Shown here: piece by piece, positions 8,703 to 17,991 of the stretch
How the letters are laid out: each line of letters opens with the position of its first letter
Numbering within the stretch: position 1 is the stretch's first letter
NCBI GenBank assembly: GCA_964394085.1
Contig: CAYMWF010000016.1
Location: 1 to 64,000 of the forward strand
DNA: 64,000 nt
DNA from: CAYMWF01 sp964394085 [NCBI: uncultured Gemmatimonadota bacterium]
GTDB taxonomy: Bacteria > GCA-2686955 > CAYMWF01
Direction: 5' to 3'
The notes under the pieces: generated by a model
Database searches by the model: none
What the model was told of the DNA's origin: nothing
What the model saw: only the letters and a program-made list of their open reading frames with translations
Made by a program: the position numbers and the translations under genes

Positions 8703-9725
8703 GTGAAAGGGATTTGCCGGTTAACCCTTTTGGGTGGATTCTTTGTTTCATCCTTGGCCATCAGTTTTCTTTTTTTCAACAATTCTGCCTCGGAAGAGTT
8801 GGTTATCGATTACCTTAAACTCGAGCATGCCGATTTTACCGAAATAAGGAAGCAAAACGAAGAAACCATTTTCTCCTGGCAGGGGAATGTTCGATTTCGC
8901 GCGGATGACCAAACACTCAAATGTGATCAGGCGGAGTGGTTTTCGGTGCGAAAGAATATCATCCTGGTCGGAAACGTTTTTTGCGAATGGGACAATTTAA
9001 CGGTTGAGGCAGATTATGCAGAATATAGCAGGAACTCAGGACTTCTTAGACTCCAAAGAAACATCAGATTGATTGATAATGAAGAGGAGTTTGTCTTGAG
9101 TGCGGGTTGCCTTGAATATTCCAGAAGGTCTGGAATGGCAATAGCAACAATAGAGCCGGTTCTAACCATTGCTAACCTTTCAACCGAAGAAAATGGGAAG
9201 GTTGTGATCTCGGGAAGAATAATGACGGTTGATGCCGAAGAAGAAACTTACTCGGCGTGCGATAGTGCAACAATCATGATGACTGATTTGATTGCAGAAG
9301 CAGACACCCTTCATTACTATTCTCGAACTGAGAGCGCAATGCTGATCGGGGAAGTCGAAATCGTTCAGAACAGGACGAAAGTTGTATCGGACCAGGCGAT
9401 GATCCAAATGACTCTTCGGGTACCAGAAATGATATGCGCTGTCGGAGGAGCCAGAAGTACCGATCAGATCAATGAAACATTCATGAATTCTCTTTACGGA
9501 GACAGCCTCTGGCTGTGGAGCGGAGAAGAAAGGCCCGACTCCATACGATCACGTGGAAACGCCAGGGGGATCTATTATCCGGAAAACGACTCCGGATTCG
9601 TGACAGGTGAAATTGTTGATGTGGCAGGGAAACAAATTCTGATTAGATTTAAGGACGAAAAAGCTGAGGATCTGACAGTGCACGGGATGGCGACAGGATC
9701 TTATCGATTTCAAAAACGAGATTAA
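8703..9725 (+). CDS. lptA: LptA/OstA-like periplasmic LPS-transport protein
   Basis: The protein of about 340 residues has a signal peptide or anchor, then repeated OstA-type beta strands: LTVEADYAEYSRNSGLLRLQ, TLHYYSRTESAMLIGEVEI and FRADDQTLKCDQAEWF. LptA bridges the periplasm between LptC and LptD. It is about twice the length of E. coli LptA (185), so it probably contains two OstA-like jellyrolls. ATG 8682 touches an AGGAGG with no spacing. GTG 8703 has GAGG at an 8-base distance and gives a normal MKG signal peptide start, so I prefer 8703. lptD is not in the window. Confidence 0.8.
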   Translation: MKGICRLTLLGGFFVSSLAISFLFFNNSASEELVIDYLKLEHADFTEIRKQNEETIFSWQGNVRFRADDQTLKCDQAEWFSVRKNIILVGNVFCEWDNLTVEADYAEYSRNSGLLRLQRNIRLIDNEEEFVLSAGCLEYSRRSGMAIATIEPVLTIANLSTEENGKVVISGRIMTVDAEEETYSACDSATIMMTDLIAEADTLHYYSRTESAMLIGEVEIVQNRTKVVSDQAMIQMTLRVPEMICAVGGARSTDQINETFMNSLYGDSLWLWSGEERPDSIRSRGNARGIYYPENDSGFVTGEIVDVAGKQILIRFKDEKAEDLTVHGMATGSYRFQKRD

Positions 9726-9809
9726 TGTTGCAATCTGGAAGAAAAGTTCAATTTTATTTCATTAGTGGCCGTAAGGTTTGTCCAAGTTTTGGGAATTATA
9801 CCCGGTTAA

Positions 9810-10526
9810 ATGCTTGAAACAACGGAATTAGTAAAACAGTATCGCAAAAGGGAAGTTGTTGCCGGCGTTTCAGTTACGGTCGATGAGGGAGAAATCGTCG
9901 GCTTGCTCGGACCAAACGGTGCAGGCAAGACGACTTCTTTTTACATGATCGTAGGCTTGATAAAACCGAATAAAGGTTCTATATTTCTTAATGGCACTAA
10001 CATCACAGGGTTCCCGATGCACAAGAGAGCCAAGTTGGGTATCGGGTATCTACCCCAAGAGCCATCCATTTTCAGAAGGATGACGGTGGAAGAGAACATC
10101 CTTTCGATAATTCAAGCGGCCGGAATTCCAAAGATCGAACACAAAGAACTCCTCCATTCTCTATTAGAAGAATTGAGTATCACACACGTCCGGAAAAACA
10201 AGGCCTATCAATTATCGGGAGGAGAACGAAGACGAACGGAAATAGCCCGAGCCCTGGTTCTGAAACCATCTTACATGCTTCTGGATGAACCTTTTGCGGG
10301 TGTAGATCCGATTGCCGTTGAGGATATTCAAAATATTATCTTAAGTCTAAAAGAGAAAAAGCTCGGTGTATTAATCACCGATCACAATGTTAGAGAAACT
10401 CTCGAGATTACCGATCGCTCATATATTATGCACAGTGGAAAGGTTCTTCTTTCTGGAGATTCTCATTTCCTTTCAACCAACAAGGAAGCACGAAGCCTTT
10501 ATCTTGGAGAAAGGTTCCGGCTTTAG
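9810..10526 (+). CDS. lptB: LPS export ABC transporter ATPase LptB
   Basis: The 238-residue ATPase has Walker A GPNGAGKTT, the Q-loop LPQEPSIFRRMTVEEN, signature LSGGERRRTEIARAL, Walker B YMLLDEPFAGVDP and switch His in ITDHNVRET. The PSIFRRMTVEEN and SGGERRR details are typical of LptB rather than generic ABC ATPases. It would power LptF/LptG, encoded at 22.7-25.1 kb on the other strand. rpoN follows 15 bases after the stop, the same order as in Proteobacteria. Confidence 0.95.
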   Translation: MLETTELVKQYRKREVVAGVSVTVDEGEIVGLLGPNGAGKTTSFYMIVGLIKPNKGSIFLNGTNITGFPMHKRAKLGIGYLPQEPSIFRRMTVEENILSIIQAAGIPKIEHKELLHSLLEELSITHVRKNKAYQLSGGERRRTEIARALVLKPSYMLLDEPFAGVDPIAVEDIQNIILSLKEKKLGVLITDHNVRETLEITDRSYIMHSGKVLLSGDSHFLSTNKEARSLYLGERFRL

Positions 10527-10541
10527 AAAGGAGTGGAAATA

Positions 10542-11960
10542 ATGGATCTGCAGCCCAAGCTGCAATTAAAGCAAACGCAACAGCTTATCATGACACCTCG
10601 TCTTCAACAGGCGCTGAAGCTGCTCCAACTTCCTACACTCGAATTAGAAATGACTTTGAAACAGGAAATTTTACTCAATCCTATGCTAGAGCTGGTTGAG
10701 GAAAATGACGAAAGGCAGGAAGAGGAGAAGCAGGAAGAGGAGAAGCAGGAAGAGGAGAAGCAGGAAGAGGAGAAGCAAACCGAAGATCCGATAGAGGAGT
10801 ATTTTGATAAATTCGATGATCCTGATACTTACTATTCCAGGGAAGAAAGGGAAGAAAAGGAGTTTTATGAAAAAACACCAATTTATTTACCTCACTTCCA
10901 GGAGTATTTGTTATCACAGCTTCGGTTGACCAGAATTGACACGGATATGATGCGGATCGGGGAGTACTTAATTGGGAACTTGGATGAATCCGGGTATCTT
11001 GGATGCTGTACTGTCGAAGGAATCGCTGAAGACCTCGAAGTCGATATTGAAGATGTTGAGAAAACCCTAAAGATAATCCAATCATTCGAACCTCCCGGAA
11101 TTGGGGCAAGGGATCTCCGGGAATGCCTGTTGATTCAGCTTGAACGGAAGGGAATGGAAGACACGCTGGCGTGGATATTAGTAAAGGATCATTTTGCTGA
11201 GATCGAAAAAAATAGATATTCTCAATTAGTCAGAACTTTAAAAGTCACAACTGAGGAGATGACTGAAGCTAGAGATGTAATCAGGAAGCTCGAACCAAAA
11301 CCAGGATACATATATGCGACAAGTGAATCCAGATATGTGATACCCGATCTGATCGTTGAACGTGTCGAGGATGTTTACCTGGTTTATCTGAATGATAAAA
11401 ATGTTCCAAGGCTCCAGGTCAATCGCGCATATCGGAATTTATTAAAGACAGGCCGATATTCCGATGGTGATACAAAAGCGTATATTAGCGAGAAATTGAA
11501 TTCAGCGAAATGGCTGATCAAGACAATTGAGCAGCGTCGACAAACAATGTTGAAAGTCATGAATTACATTGTCAGACATCAAGAAGACTTTTTTGAAAAA
11601 GGAATTAACTTTCTTCGTCCACTAACTCTGGTAGAAGTCGCCGACGCGATAGGGATGCACGAATCGACTGTCAGCAGAGTCACTAATAGCAAGTATGTTC
11701 AAACCCCTCGTGGGGTTTTTCAATTGAAGTTCTTTTTCAGCAGCTCCATAAATACCCAAGATGGCAATGCGATTGCGGCTAGAAGTGCAAAACAGCAAAT
11801 CCTTGATCTTGTTCAAGCGGAAGATGCCAGGAAACCTTTCAGCGACCAAGAAATTGTCAAGAAACTGAAAGAAAAAGGGATTGTCATAGCCAGGAGAACG
11901 GTAGCAAAATACCGGGAGCAGCTGAAGATATTGCCGGCTCGCTTGAGAAAAGTCATGTAG
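10542..11960 (+). CDS. rpoN: RNA polymerase sigma-54 factor
   Basis: The 472-residue protein starts with region I (KLQLKQTQQLIMTPRLQQAL) and the second LQ-rich part PTLELEMTLKQEILLNPMLEL. Region II is acidic and repetitive (next entry). The core-binding region follows, then the HTH (MHESTVSRVTNSKYVQTPRG) and the RpoN box ARRTVAKYREQL near the C-terminus. I choose ATG 10542 because the AGAAAGGAG ribosome site ends at 10533, 8 bases before it; the in-frame GTG at 10533 lies inside that site. Sigma-54 needs AAA+ activators, and the window encodes one (PilR-like, 33.9 kb). Position between lptB and hpf matches the classic rpoN operon. Confidence 0.97.
   Translation: MDLQPKLQLKQTQQLIMTPRLQQALKLLQLPTLELEMTLKQEILLNPMLELVEENDERQEEEKQEEEKQEEEKQEEEKQTEDPIEEYFDKFDDPDTYYSREEREEKEFYEKTPIYLPHFQEYLLSQLRLTRIDTDMMRIGEYLIGNLDESGYLGCCTVEGIAEDLEVDIEDVEKTLKIIQSFEPPGIGARDLRECLLIQLERKGMEDTLAWILVKDHFAEIEKNRYSQLVRTLKVTTEEMTEARDVIRKLEPKPGYIYATSESRYVIPDLIVERVEDVYLVYLNDKNVPRLQVNRAYRNLLKTGRYSDGDTKAYISEKLNSAKWLIKTIEQRRQTMLKVMNYIVRHQEDFFEKGINFLRPLTLVEVADAIGMHESTVSRVTNSKYVQTPRGVFQLKFFFSSSINTQDGNAIAARSAKQQILDLVQAEDARKPFSDQEIVKKLKEKGIVIARRTVAKYREQLKILPARLRKVM
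10716..10775 (+). repeat. four perfect 15-base tandem repeats within rpoN
   Basis: CAGGAAGAGGAGAAG occurs four times head to tail without a mismatch and encodes repeats of QEEEK. It lies in region II, the acidic, poorly conserved and length-variable linker of sigma-54. In-frame 5-codon units would tolerate copy-number change by replication slippage. Confidence 0.95.
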
Positions 11961-12056
11961 AAGGGGAAAGCCTACTGTTTTAAAGAAGATCTTAAAGAAG
12001 AATGCGTATTATTCCATTCAAAGTGCGGTTACATTTCTGAAAAGGAGGTAGTGAGT

Positions 12057-12608
12057 ATGAAGGTGACAGTCACCTCTCGAAACTATAATATCAACGACCC
12101 TTTTCGCACTTATATTGAAGAACGGCTGGATAAACTCGATCGATTTTTCAACAGATTGCTTGAAGCGCAGGTGACACTAAATGTAGAGAAGTACAGACAT
12201 TCGGCGGAAGTGAAGATTCTTGCTAATGGAACCACGCTGAATGGTAAGGATATCGCGGGAGATATGCGTACCGCGGTGGATAATGCTGTAGATAAATTAG
12301 AGAAACAGGTGAAGAAGTACAAAGAAAAACTTAAGGAACGGAAATTCAAAGAGGAAACGGAGTTCACATCTTTCATTGAATCAGGTGATTTATCTGACGA
12401 CGAAGAACCGGGGCTCAGCGTATTAGATGGGATAGACATCAAGGTACAGGCTGTAGAGTCTATGTGGTTGGAAGAAGCTGTAAGCTTGTTCAGAAAAGAA
12501 AACAAAACCTTTTTTATGTTCAAGAATCACGACACGGAGCGTATCAACCTACTGTATCGAAAGGACGACGGAGACATCGGCGTTCTTGATGCATACGTGT
12601 CAGGATGA
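12057..12608 (+). CDS. hpf: ribosome hibernation promoting factor, long form
   Basis: The 183-residue protein has the RaiA/HPF N-terminal domain (VTVTSRNYNINDPFRTYIEE, residues 2-100). A linker with acidic residues follows, then a C-terminal dimerisation domain (IDIKVQAVESMWLEEAV ... DIGVLDAYV). Long HPF joins two 70S ribosomes tail to tail into 100S particles in stationary phase. I choose ATG 12057 because the AAAGGAGGT ribosome site ends at 12049; GTG 12051 would leave only one base of spacing. It overlaps hprK by 4 bases, so hibernation and carbon signalling are co-expressed. Confidence 0.95.
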   Translation: MKVTVTSRNYNINDPFRTYIEERLDKLDRFFNRLLEAQVTLNVEKYRHSAEVKILANGTTLNGKDIAGDMRTAVDNAVDKLEKQVKKYKEKLKERKFKEETEFTSFIESGDLSDDEEPGLSVLDGIDIKVQAVESMWLEEAVSLFRKENKTFFMFKNHDTERINLLYRKDDGDIGVLDAYVSG

Positions 12609-13597
12609 TGTTGGTCACCCATCATTTCATAACCGTTGATGAACTGCTTAAAAAAAAAGGAGAGATATGGAACATTTCCCTCCTTTCTTTAAAGAAAACC
12701 AGACAAAATCGCATAACATCGCCATTTATTAACAGACCAGGCCTGGCTCTTGCTGGATATACCAGTTATTTTCTACAAAACCGGATTCAAATTCTCGGAA
12801 AAACCGAACACTCCTATCTCACTCAACTTGAACCGAGTCTAAGCAGAAAAGCTGTTAAAAGGATCACGGCTTTACAACTCACTTGTATTATTTTAACAAA
12901 AGGTCTGCGTTTGCCTGTTGAGCTGGAACGAATTATTCTGTCTTCAGGTGCTGCCCTGCTCCAAACAAATCAGGATACAACTCCGTTCATTCAAAGGATT
13001 ACAAATTACCTGAATGAAGAGTTGGCTGACCGTGTGACCATCCACGGAACACTCGTCGAAGTTCACGGAGTCGGTTGTTTATTAACGGGTAGCAGCGGGA
13101 TCGGGAAGAGTGAATGTGCACTTGATCTGGTGACGCGTGGACATCGCCTTGTAGGAGACGATGTAGTTGAGTTAAGACGGATAGACGAGGATACTCTGAT
13201 CGGCTGGGGAAACAACTTCCTGGGACATCTAATGGAGATCAGGGGTATCGGTATAATCGATATCAAAACGATTTATGGGCTTAAATCTGTCAGAATCAGA
13301 AAGAAAGTGGACGTTGAGATCGTGTTTTCGCCCGAGCAGGAAAGTGATATCTTCCCAAGAATCAATATCGATGATACGTTGAAAGAGTATCTCAATGTGA
13401 AAATACCACAAATTCGGATTCCGATAATTCCGGGGAAAAATATCTCGGTTCTGGTTGAAATGGTTGCTCTTCATCACCTTGCCAAGATCTACGGCATTCT
13501 TCCTGCGAGAGAACTTTCGCAAAGGCTTGTGAAAATGTTGAAAGAAGAGGAAACTCCTGAGCTTACCGAAAAAGGTCGGCTGGAAGAGCCGGAATAA
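12605..13597 (+). CDS. hprK: HPr kinase/phosphorylase
   Basis: The 330-residue enzyme has an N-terminal HprK domain and a C-terminal kinase domain. The latter has the P-loop GSSGIGKSE, the following GHRLVGDDVVEL and the HprK signature LMEIRGIGIIDI. It phosphorylates HPr on Ser46 with ATP or PPi and reverses the reaction, reporting carbon and energy state. The target HPr is encoded 2.2 kb downstream and keeps the Ser46 region. ATG 12605 overlaps the hpf stop. The length is slightly above Gram-positive HprK (about 310), and all visible motifs are intact. In Proteobacteria hprK also sits in the rpoN cluster. Confidence 0.95.
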   Translation: MMLVTHHFITVDELLKKKGEIWNISLLSLKKTRQNRITSPFINRPGLALAGYTSYFLQNRIQILGKTEHSYLTQLEPSLSRKAVKRITALQLTCIILTKGLRLPVELERIILSSGAALLQTNQDTTPFIQRITNYLNEELADRVTIHGTLVEVHGVGCLLTGSSGIGKSECALDLVTRGHRLVGDDVVELRRIDEDTLIGWGNNFLGHLMEIRGIGIIDIKTIYGLKSVRIRKKVDVEIVFSPEQESDIFPRINIDDTLKEYLNVKIPQIRIPIIPGKNISVLVEMVALHHLAKIYGILPARELSQRLVKMLKEEETPELTEKGRLEEPE

Positions 13598-13661
13598 CCC
13601 GAACTCCGAAACCTGTTGGCCTTCCGGAACCTACTCCTTCAACTTTATGGGATATTGAATT

Positions 13662-15803
13662 TTGAATAAAATCCATTTCGTAATAACTATTCACAATCAT
13701 CAACCTGATGGAAATTTCGACCACGTTATAAAAAATGCCCTAGATCAAGCTTATTACCCTTTCCTTAAAACGCTGGCTAAGCATCCTTCGATAAAGATTG
13801 CTCTTCACCATTCAGGTTGTTTGTTGGAATGGTTGGATATGCACCATCCGGCATACCTGGATCTTGTGAGTGATCTAGTTGAGAAAAACCAGATCGAACT
13901 CCTGGGCGGCGGGTTCTATGAGCCGATTCTCCCTTTAATCCCAACCCGTGACCGGATTGGTCAACTTCAGCTGATGTCGCGATGGCTGAAAGAGCATTTC
14001 AATACCGATAGCCGGGGAATCTGGATCGCGGAGCGTGTATGGGAGCAGGAATTGACATCCCTGCTGCATGATACCGGGGCCCGATTCACCTTCCTGGATG
14101 ATTTCCATTTTAAAATGGCTGGATTGGCCGATGAAGAATTGTATTCTCACTTCATAACAGAGGATAAGGGGCGAACGGTTCATCTTTATCCTATATCCCA
14201 GTTTCTCAGATATTCGATGCCTTTCAGAGCACCAGAGGATACAATCGAATATCTCCGCCGGCGTTCGGGTATAGAACAAAACGTCGTTGCCGTTTTCGCG
14301 GATGACGGAGAAAAGTTCGGTATCTGGCCTGAAACGCATCATCTCTGCTATCGTGAAAAATGGCTGGAAAGATTTTTCCGTGTTCTCGAGGATAACAGGG
14401 ACTGGATTGAAACGATTTTACCCTCTGAGGGTTTGCATATACCCAATGCCGGCCGTGTCTATCTTCCTGATTCTTCATATATGGAGATGATGGAATGGTC
14501 ATTGCTGCCGATCGGAACCATGGAGCGTGAGGCTCTTTTCAGAGAATATGGCCCTCATAACGGGCGCCATATGATCAGTGGAGGTTTTTTCAGAAATTTT
14601 CTGGTGAAATATCCGGAAAGCAACCAGATGCATAAGAAAATGCTGCTGGTTTCGAAGAAAGTACAAATCGCCATCGAAAAAACTGAAGATGAGCAAGAAC
14701 AGCTTAAAATTCTGAAGGAATTATGGCGGGGTCAATGCAACTGCGCATATTGGCACGGGATTTTCGGGGGATTATATCTTAAACACCTCCGTAATGCGGT
14801 CTATAGGCGTCTGCTTTCAGCAGAGAGGCTGGCTGGAATCCAACTCGAAGATGATGAACAGAGAGTCACCGAAGTTGATTATGATTGTGACGGATTCAGA
14901 GAAGTGCTGGTATCCGGAACCAGCGCAAACTTTTACATCGCTCCGGCGGATGGGGGAAAGATTATCGAACTGGACTATCTCCCCCTGGGTATGAACATAG
15001 TTGATATTCTCGGGCGATATAGAGAACCTTACCATTACAAACTTGAGAAAATCGAACGCGTTGGTGCAGATGACAAGGTACAAAGTATACATGATCAGGT
15101 TAGATCAAAAGAGGAGGGCCTTGAAGGGTATCTTTTTTATGATCGTTACCGGCGAGGAATTCTTGTTGACCATTTTTTTCCCGAAGATATTTCTGTCGAT
15201 CAGATAATTAGCGAACAATACGACGAACTGGGAGATTTTACGAGCGGCAAATACGAACTGGAATCCATTGAAAAAGGCGCAGGAACGGTAGAAATATCTA
15301 TGACCAGGGACGGTCATGTGCGTCAGAATGATCAGAAGCTGCCAGTGCGAGTCGAAAAGAGGATCCGGATCCGGGCAGGCCGAGACTCGTTTGAAGTGCT
15401 TTATAATATTCTCAATGTTTCCGATGTTGAGGTTCTTTCGACGTTATTCGGATCAGAAATGTGTTTATCAATGATAGAGGGGCATTCCCAAGATAGATAC
15501 TATATTGCTGAAACTGACAGACTGGGATCTATATTTCTGGATTCTACCGGATATGTTCAATCTTCAGGTATGATGGGTTTAGTTGATGAACAGTACAAGT
15601 TTACCATCAGGATTTCATCTGAACCCGGAACCGGCTGGTTCCGGTTTCCGCTTGAGACGGTTTCAATGTCAGAGGATGGATTTGAAAAAAACTATCAGGG
15701 TTCCGTACTTATACCGGTAAGACGGCTTGAGCTTCATCCCGGAGAAAGATCTAGCTTCTCAATCACATTCGATATACAAGGGGGATATTGCAAGAATGCT
15801 TGA
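13662..15803 (+). CDS. GH57 family alpha-amylase / 4-alpha-glucanotransferase
   Basis: The 713-residue protein begins with the GH57 motif FVITIHNHQP. The catalytic Glu is in GIWIAERVWE (near residue 123) and the catalytic Asp in VAVFADDGEKFGIWP (near 212). The C-terminal half (about 390-713) is a beta-rich domain of the type found in Thermococcus 4-alpha-glucanotransferase, containing LSTLFGSEM. The enzyme should cut or transfer alpha-1,4-glucan chains. With no signal peptide it is cytoplasmic, fitting glycogen or maltodextrin metabolism. The start is TTG at 13662. It lies between hprK and HPr and overlaps the HPr gene by 8 bases, which suggests regulation by carbon state. Amylase versus transferase cannot be decided from sequence. 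Confidence 0.88.
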   Translation: MNKIHFVITIHNHQPDGNFDHVIKNALDQAYYPFLKTLAKHPSIKIALHHSGCLLEWLDMHHPAYLDLVSDLVEKNQIELLGGGFYEPILPLIPTRDRIGQLQLMSRWLKEHFNTDSRGIWIAERVWEQELTSLLHDTGARFTFLDDFHFKMAGLADEELYSHFITEDKGRTVHLYPISQFLRYSMPFRAPEDTIEYLRRRSGIEQNVVAVFADDGEKFGIWPETHHLCYREKWLERFFRVLEDNRDWIETILPSEGLHIPNAGRVYLPDSSYMEMMEWSLLPIGTMEREALFREYGPHNGRHMISGGFFRNFLVKYPESNQMHKKMLLVSKKVQIAIEKTEDEQEQLKILKELWRGQCNCAYWHGIFGGLYLKHLRNAVYRRLLSAERLAGIQLEDDEQRVTEVDYDCDGFREVLVSGTSANFYIAPADGGKIIELDYLPLGMNIVDILGRYREPYHYKLEKIERVGADDKVQSIHDQVRSKEEGLEGYLFYDRYRRGILVDHFFPEDISVDQIISEQYDELGDFTSGKYELESIEKGAGTVEISMTRDGHVRQNDQKLPVRVEKRIRIRAGRDSFEVLYNILNVSDVEVLSTLFGSEMCLSMIEGHSQDRYYIAETDRLGSIFLDSTGYVQSSGMMGLVDEQYKFTIRISSEPGTGWFRFPLETVSMSEDGFEKNYQGSVLIPVRRLELHPGERSSFSITFDIQGGYCKNA

Positions 15804-16068
15804 TAGAATGGTCACCCTGACGTACAGGCTAGGTTTACACATGAGGCCTGCTGAAAAACTGGTAAGACTGGCCAGCAGCTTCGAATCGGAAGTCATGGTC
15901 GGTTGTCAGCCCGGAGTCACTGTGAACGCCAAGAGCATTCTTGGTGTTCTATCTCTGGCGGCGATGGCAGGTTCCGTGCTGACCTTCAAGGCTGAAGGTG
16001 CTGATGCAGAGCAAGCTCTTGATTCACTTGTTGCCCTTGTTGCATCTGAATTCAAAGATGACGATTGA
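15796..16068 (+). CDS. ptsH: phosphocarrier protein HPr
   Basis: The 90-residue HPr has the active-site His15 region LGLHMRPAEKLVRLA and the Ser46 regulatory region NAKSILGVLSLAA. It can therefore be phosphorylated both by enzyme I (His) and by HprK (Ser). ATG 15796 is chosen for its AAGGGGGAT ribosome site and because it gives the normal HPr N-terminus. The gene overlaps the GH57 stop and the enzyme I start, so all three are translationally coupled. No EII component is visible in the window. Confidence 0.95.
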   Translation: MLDRMVTLTYRLGLHMRPAEKLVRLASSFESEVMVGCQPGVTVNAKSILGVLSLAAMAGSVLTFKAEGADAEQALDSLVALVASEFKDDD

Positions 16069-17876
16069 AAACAGCAGGAATAGGCCAGTATGATGACTTC
16101 CAGGAACGCATCTCCGCGGGGAAACAATTGAAAGAACAAGTTATCGAAGGTGTAGCTGCTTCACCGGGAATCATTTTAGGTGTCGCTTATGTAATAAATA
16201 ATACCGGAGCTGTGATTCCCAAGCATTCAATTTCTCCTGATAAAGTGGAAATGGAAGTAGAGCATTTCAGGAGAGCCCTCAATAAAACGAGGATGGAAAT
16301 TCGCAAAGTTCGCGAGGTTCATTCCGAGACGCTTGGAACAGAACCGACTCGAATTTTTGATGCTCACTTACTCGTATTGGATGATGTCGGGCTTATCAAG
16401 GAAACAGAAAACAATATCCGTAAATTACAAAGGAGTGCTGCAGCTGTCTTCGCAGAAGTTATAGATAGATTTATTTCCTCGTTCGCTAAACATCCCGACA
16501 CTTATTTCAGAGAACGTCAGTATGATCTTGAAGATTTGCGTAATCGGATTATCGGTTACATCATTGGTCAGGAGACTTCTCTCCAGTTTGCAGATCTTCC
16601 TGACGATGCAGTGATCATTACATCTCGCTTGACACCATCGCAAACGATTAACCTGCAGAAAGAGAAAGTCAAAGGAATTGCCGTTGAGTTCGGTGGAGTT
16701 ACATCTCACGCCATGATTCTGTCTAAATCCCTGGGTATTCCGGCCCTAACACAACTTCGCAAGGCCACGAAACTGGTGCAGTCTGAGACACCCGTTATAC
16801 TCGATGGTAATAATGGTGTCTTGATCTGCAGTCCATCACGCAGGAGTATCAAGCGATATCTACAGAAAATGGAATCTTTCCAGGTGTTTATCCAGGATCT
16901 CTCCGAACTGCGATTGAAGGAGGCTATTACATCCGACGGTTTCAATATACGGATAGCAGCCAATGTTGATCTTCCTGAAGAGCTAGCATCGGTGAAAGCA
17001 CAGGGCGCTTCAGGAATAGGACTTTTCAGAAGTGAGTATCTGTACATTCGGGAGGGAGGTTTCCCATCAGAAGAGGATCAGTTTAAATCCTTCAAGAATG
17101 CTCTGGAGCTGGTGGATCCCGATGAGGTAACCATAAGGTTGTTTGATCTCGGCGGTGATAAAATCGAGGGGGGAGGGTTTCATTCCGAAAGAAACCCGTT
17201 CCTCGGTCTGCGCGGGGTCAGATATCTTCTATCAGTGCCTGAGCAGCTTCGTATACACCTGAAAGCTATTTTGAGAGCTTCAGTGTTTGGGAAATTGTGC
17301 ATATCAATACCCATGGTGACCAGGATCGATGAAGTCAGGGAGGTTCTCGAGGTATACGATGAAATTATAGGCTGTCTTGAAAGGGATGGAATAGATTATG
17401 ATCCTGACTGTAAGATCGGAGTATTGGTAGAAACTCCTTCCGCGGCCCTGATTTCGGGAGAACTTGCTAAATATGTAGATTTTCTCAGTGTGGGCAGCAA
17501 TGACCTTACGATGTATACCCTTGCTACAGACCGGGAGAACAGCAGTGTTGTCGACCTGTTTCAGCATTTCGACCCATCAGTGCTGCGATTGATAAGATTG
17601 ATAGTCGACTCGGGGATCCGCAATAATATTGAAGTGGGAGTATGTGGTGAAATGGCCGCAAACCCGCTACTAATTCCATTTCTTACAGGGCTTGGACTCG
17701 ATTTTCTAAGCGTGACACCATCTGTGGTTCCCGAAGCGAAAAAAATCATCAGATCCATCACATTCGAGGATTCGAGGGCTTTGGCAAAAGATGTGCTTGA
17801 ACTTCATGATTACAGGGACATAAAGCGAGTTTTAGGTGAAAGGTTGCGTGAAACTCTGCCTTGGCTCCAAGCTTGA
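16065..17876 (+). CDS. ptsI: phosphoenolpyruvate-protein phosphotransferase (PTS enzyme I)
   Basis: The protein (up to 603 residues) carries the HPr-binding helical domain, the phospho-His motif GGVTSHAMILSKSLGIPA, the PEP-site motif GIGLFRSEYLYI and the Mg-binding region SVGSNDLTMYTLATDR. The conserved Cys lies in VCGEMAANPL. It transfers phosphate from PEP to HPr His15. TTG 16065 overlaps the HPr stop. A second in-frame TTG at 16128 would begin MKEQVIEGVAASPG, nearer the usual enzyme I N-terminus, so the exact start is uncertain. The C-terminal GLDFLSVTPS differs slightly from the usual GLDEFSMS. Family-specific motifs are otherwise intact. Confidence 0.93.
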   Translation: MKTAGIGQYDDFQERISAGKQLKEQVIEGVAASPGIILGVAYVINNTGAVIPKHSISPDKVEMEVEHFRRALNKTRMEIRKVREVHSETLGTEPTRIFDAHLLVLDDVGLIKETENNIRKLQRSAAAVFAEVIDRFISSFAKHPDTYFRERQYDLEDLRNRIIGYIIGQETSLQFADLPDDAVIITSRLTPSQTINLQKEKVKGIAVEFGGVTSHAMILSKSLGIPALTQLRKATKLVQSETPVILDGNNGVLICSPSRRSIKRYLQKMESFQVFIQDLSELRLKEAITSDGFNIRIAANVDLPEELASVKAQGASGIGLFRSEYLYIREGGFPSEEDQFKSFKNALELVDPDEVTIRLFDLGGDKIEGGGFHSERNPFLGLRGVRYLLSVPEQLRIHLKAILRASVFGKLCISIPMVTRIDEVREVLEVYDEIIGCLERDGIDYDPDCKIGVLVETPSAALISGELAKYVDFLSVGSNDLTMYTLATDRENSSVVDLFQHFDPSVLRLIRLIVDSGIRNNIEVGVCGEMAANPLLIPFLTGLGLDFLSVTPSVVPEAKKIIRSITFEDSRALAKDVLELHDYRDIKRVLGERLRETLPWLQA

Positions 17877-17991
17877 AGAGAACCAGATCCCAATATTTAG
17901 AGCATCCCGATTGCATCCAGTTTCGGAGATTTATTGAAGGGGCACGATGACTTGAAGAATTCGGATTCATCAAAGGACTAAGAGGGAATCG

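Noticed and set aside
10681-11109. A 142-codon - strand frame with SPLPA repeats opposite rpoN
   Set aside because: The repeats are simply the reverse complement of the 15-base units in rpoN; there is no evidence for an antisense gene.
14754-14772. TGGCACGGGATTTTCG resembling a sigma-54 promoter
   Set aside because: It is inside the GH57 coding region and the -12 element does not match.
17940-17960. A GGCACG ... TTGAA sequence resembling a sigma-54 promoter before the PGI/PMI gene
   Set aside because: The spacing between the -24 and -12 elements is one base too long and the -12 GC is missing.
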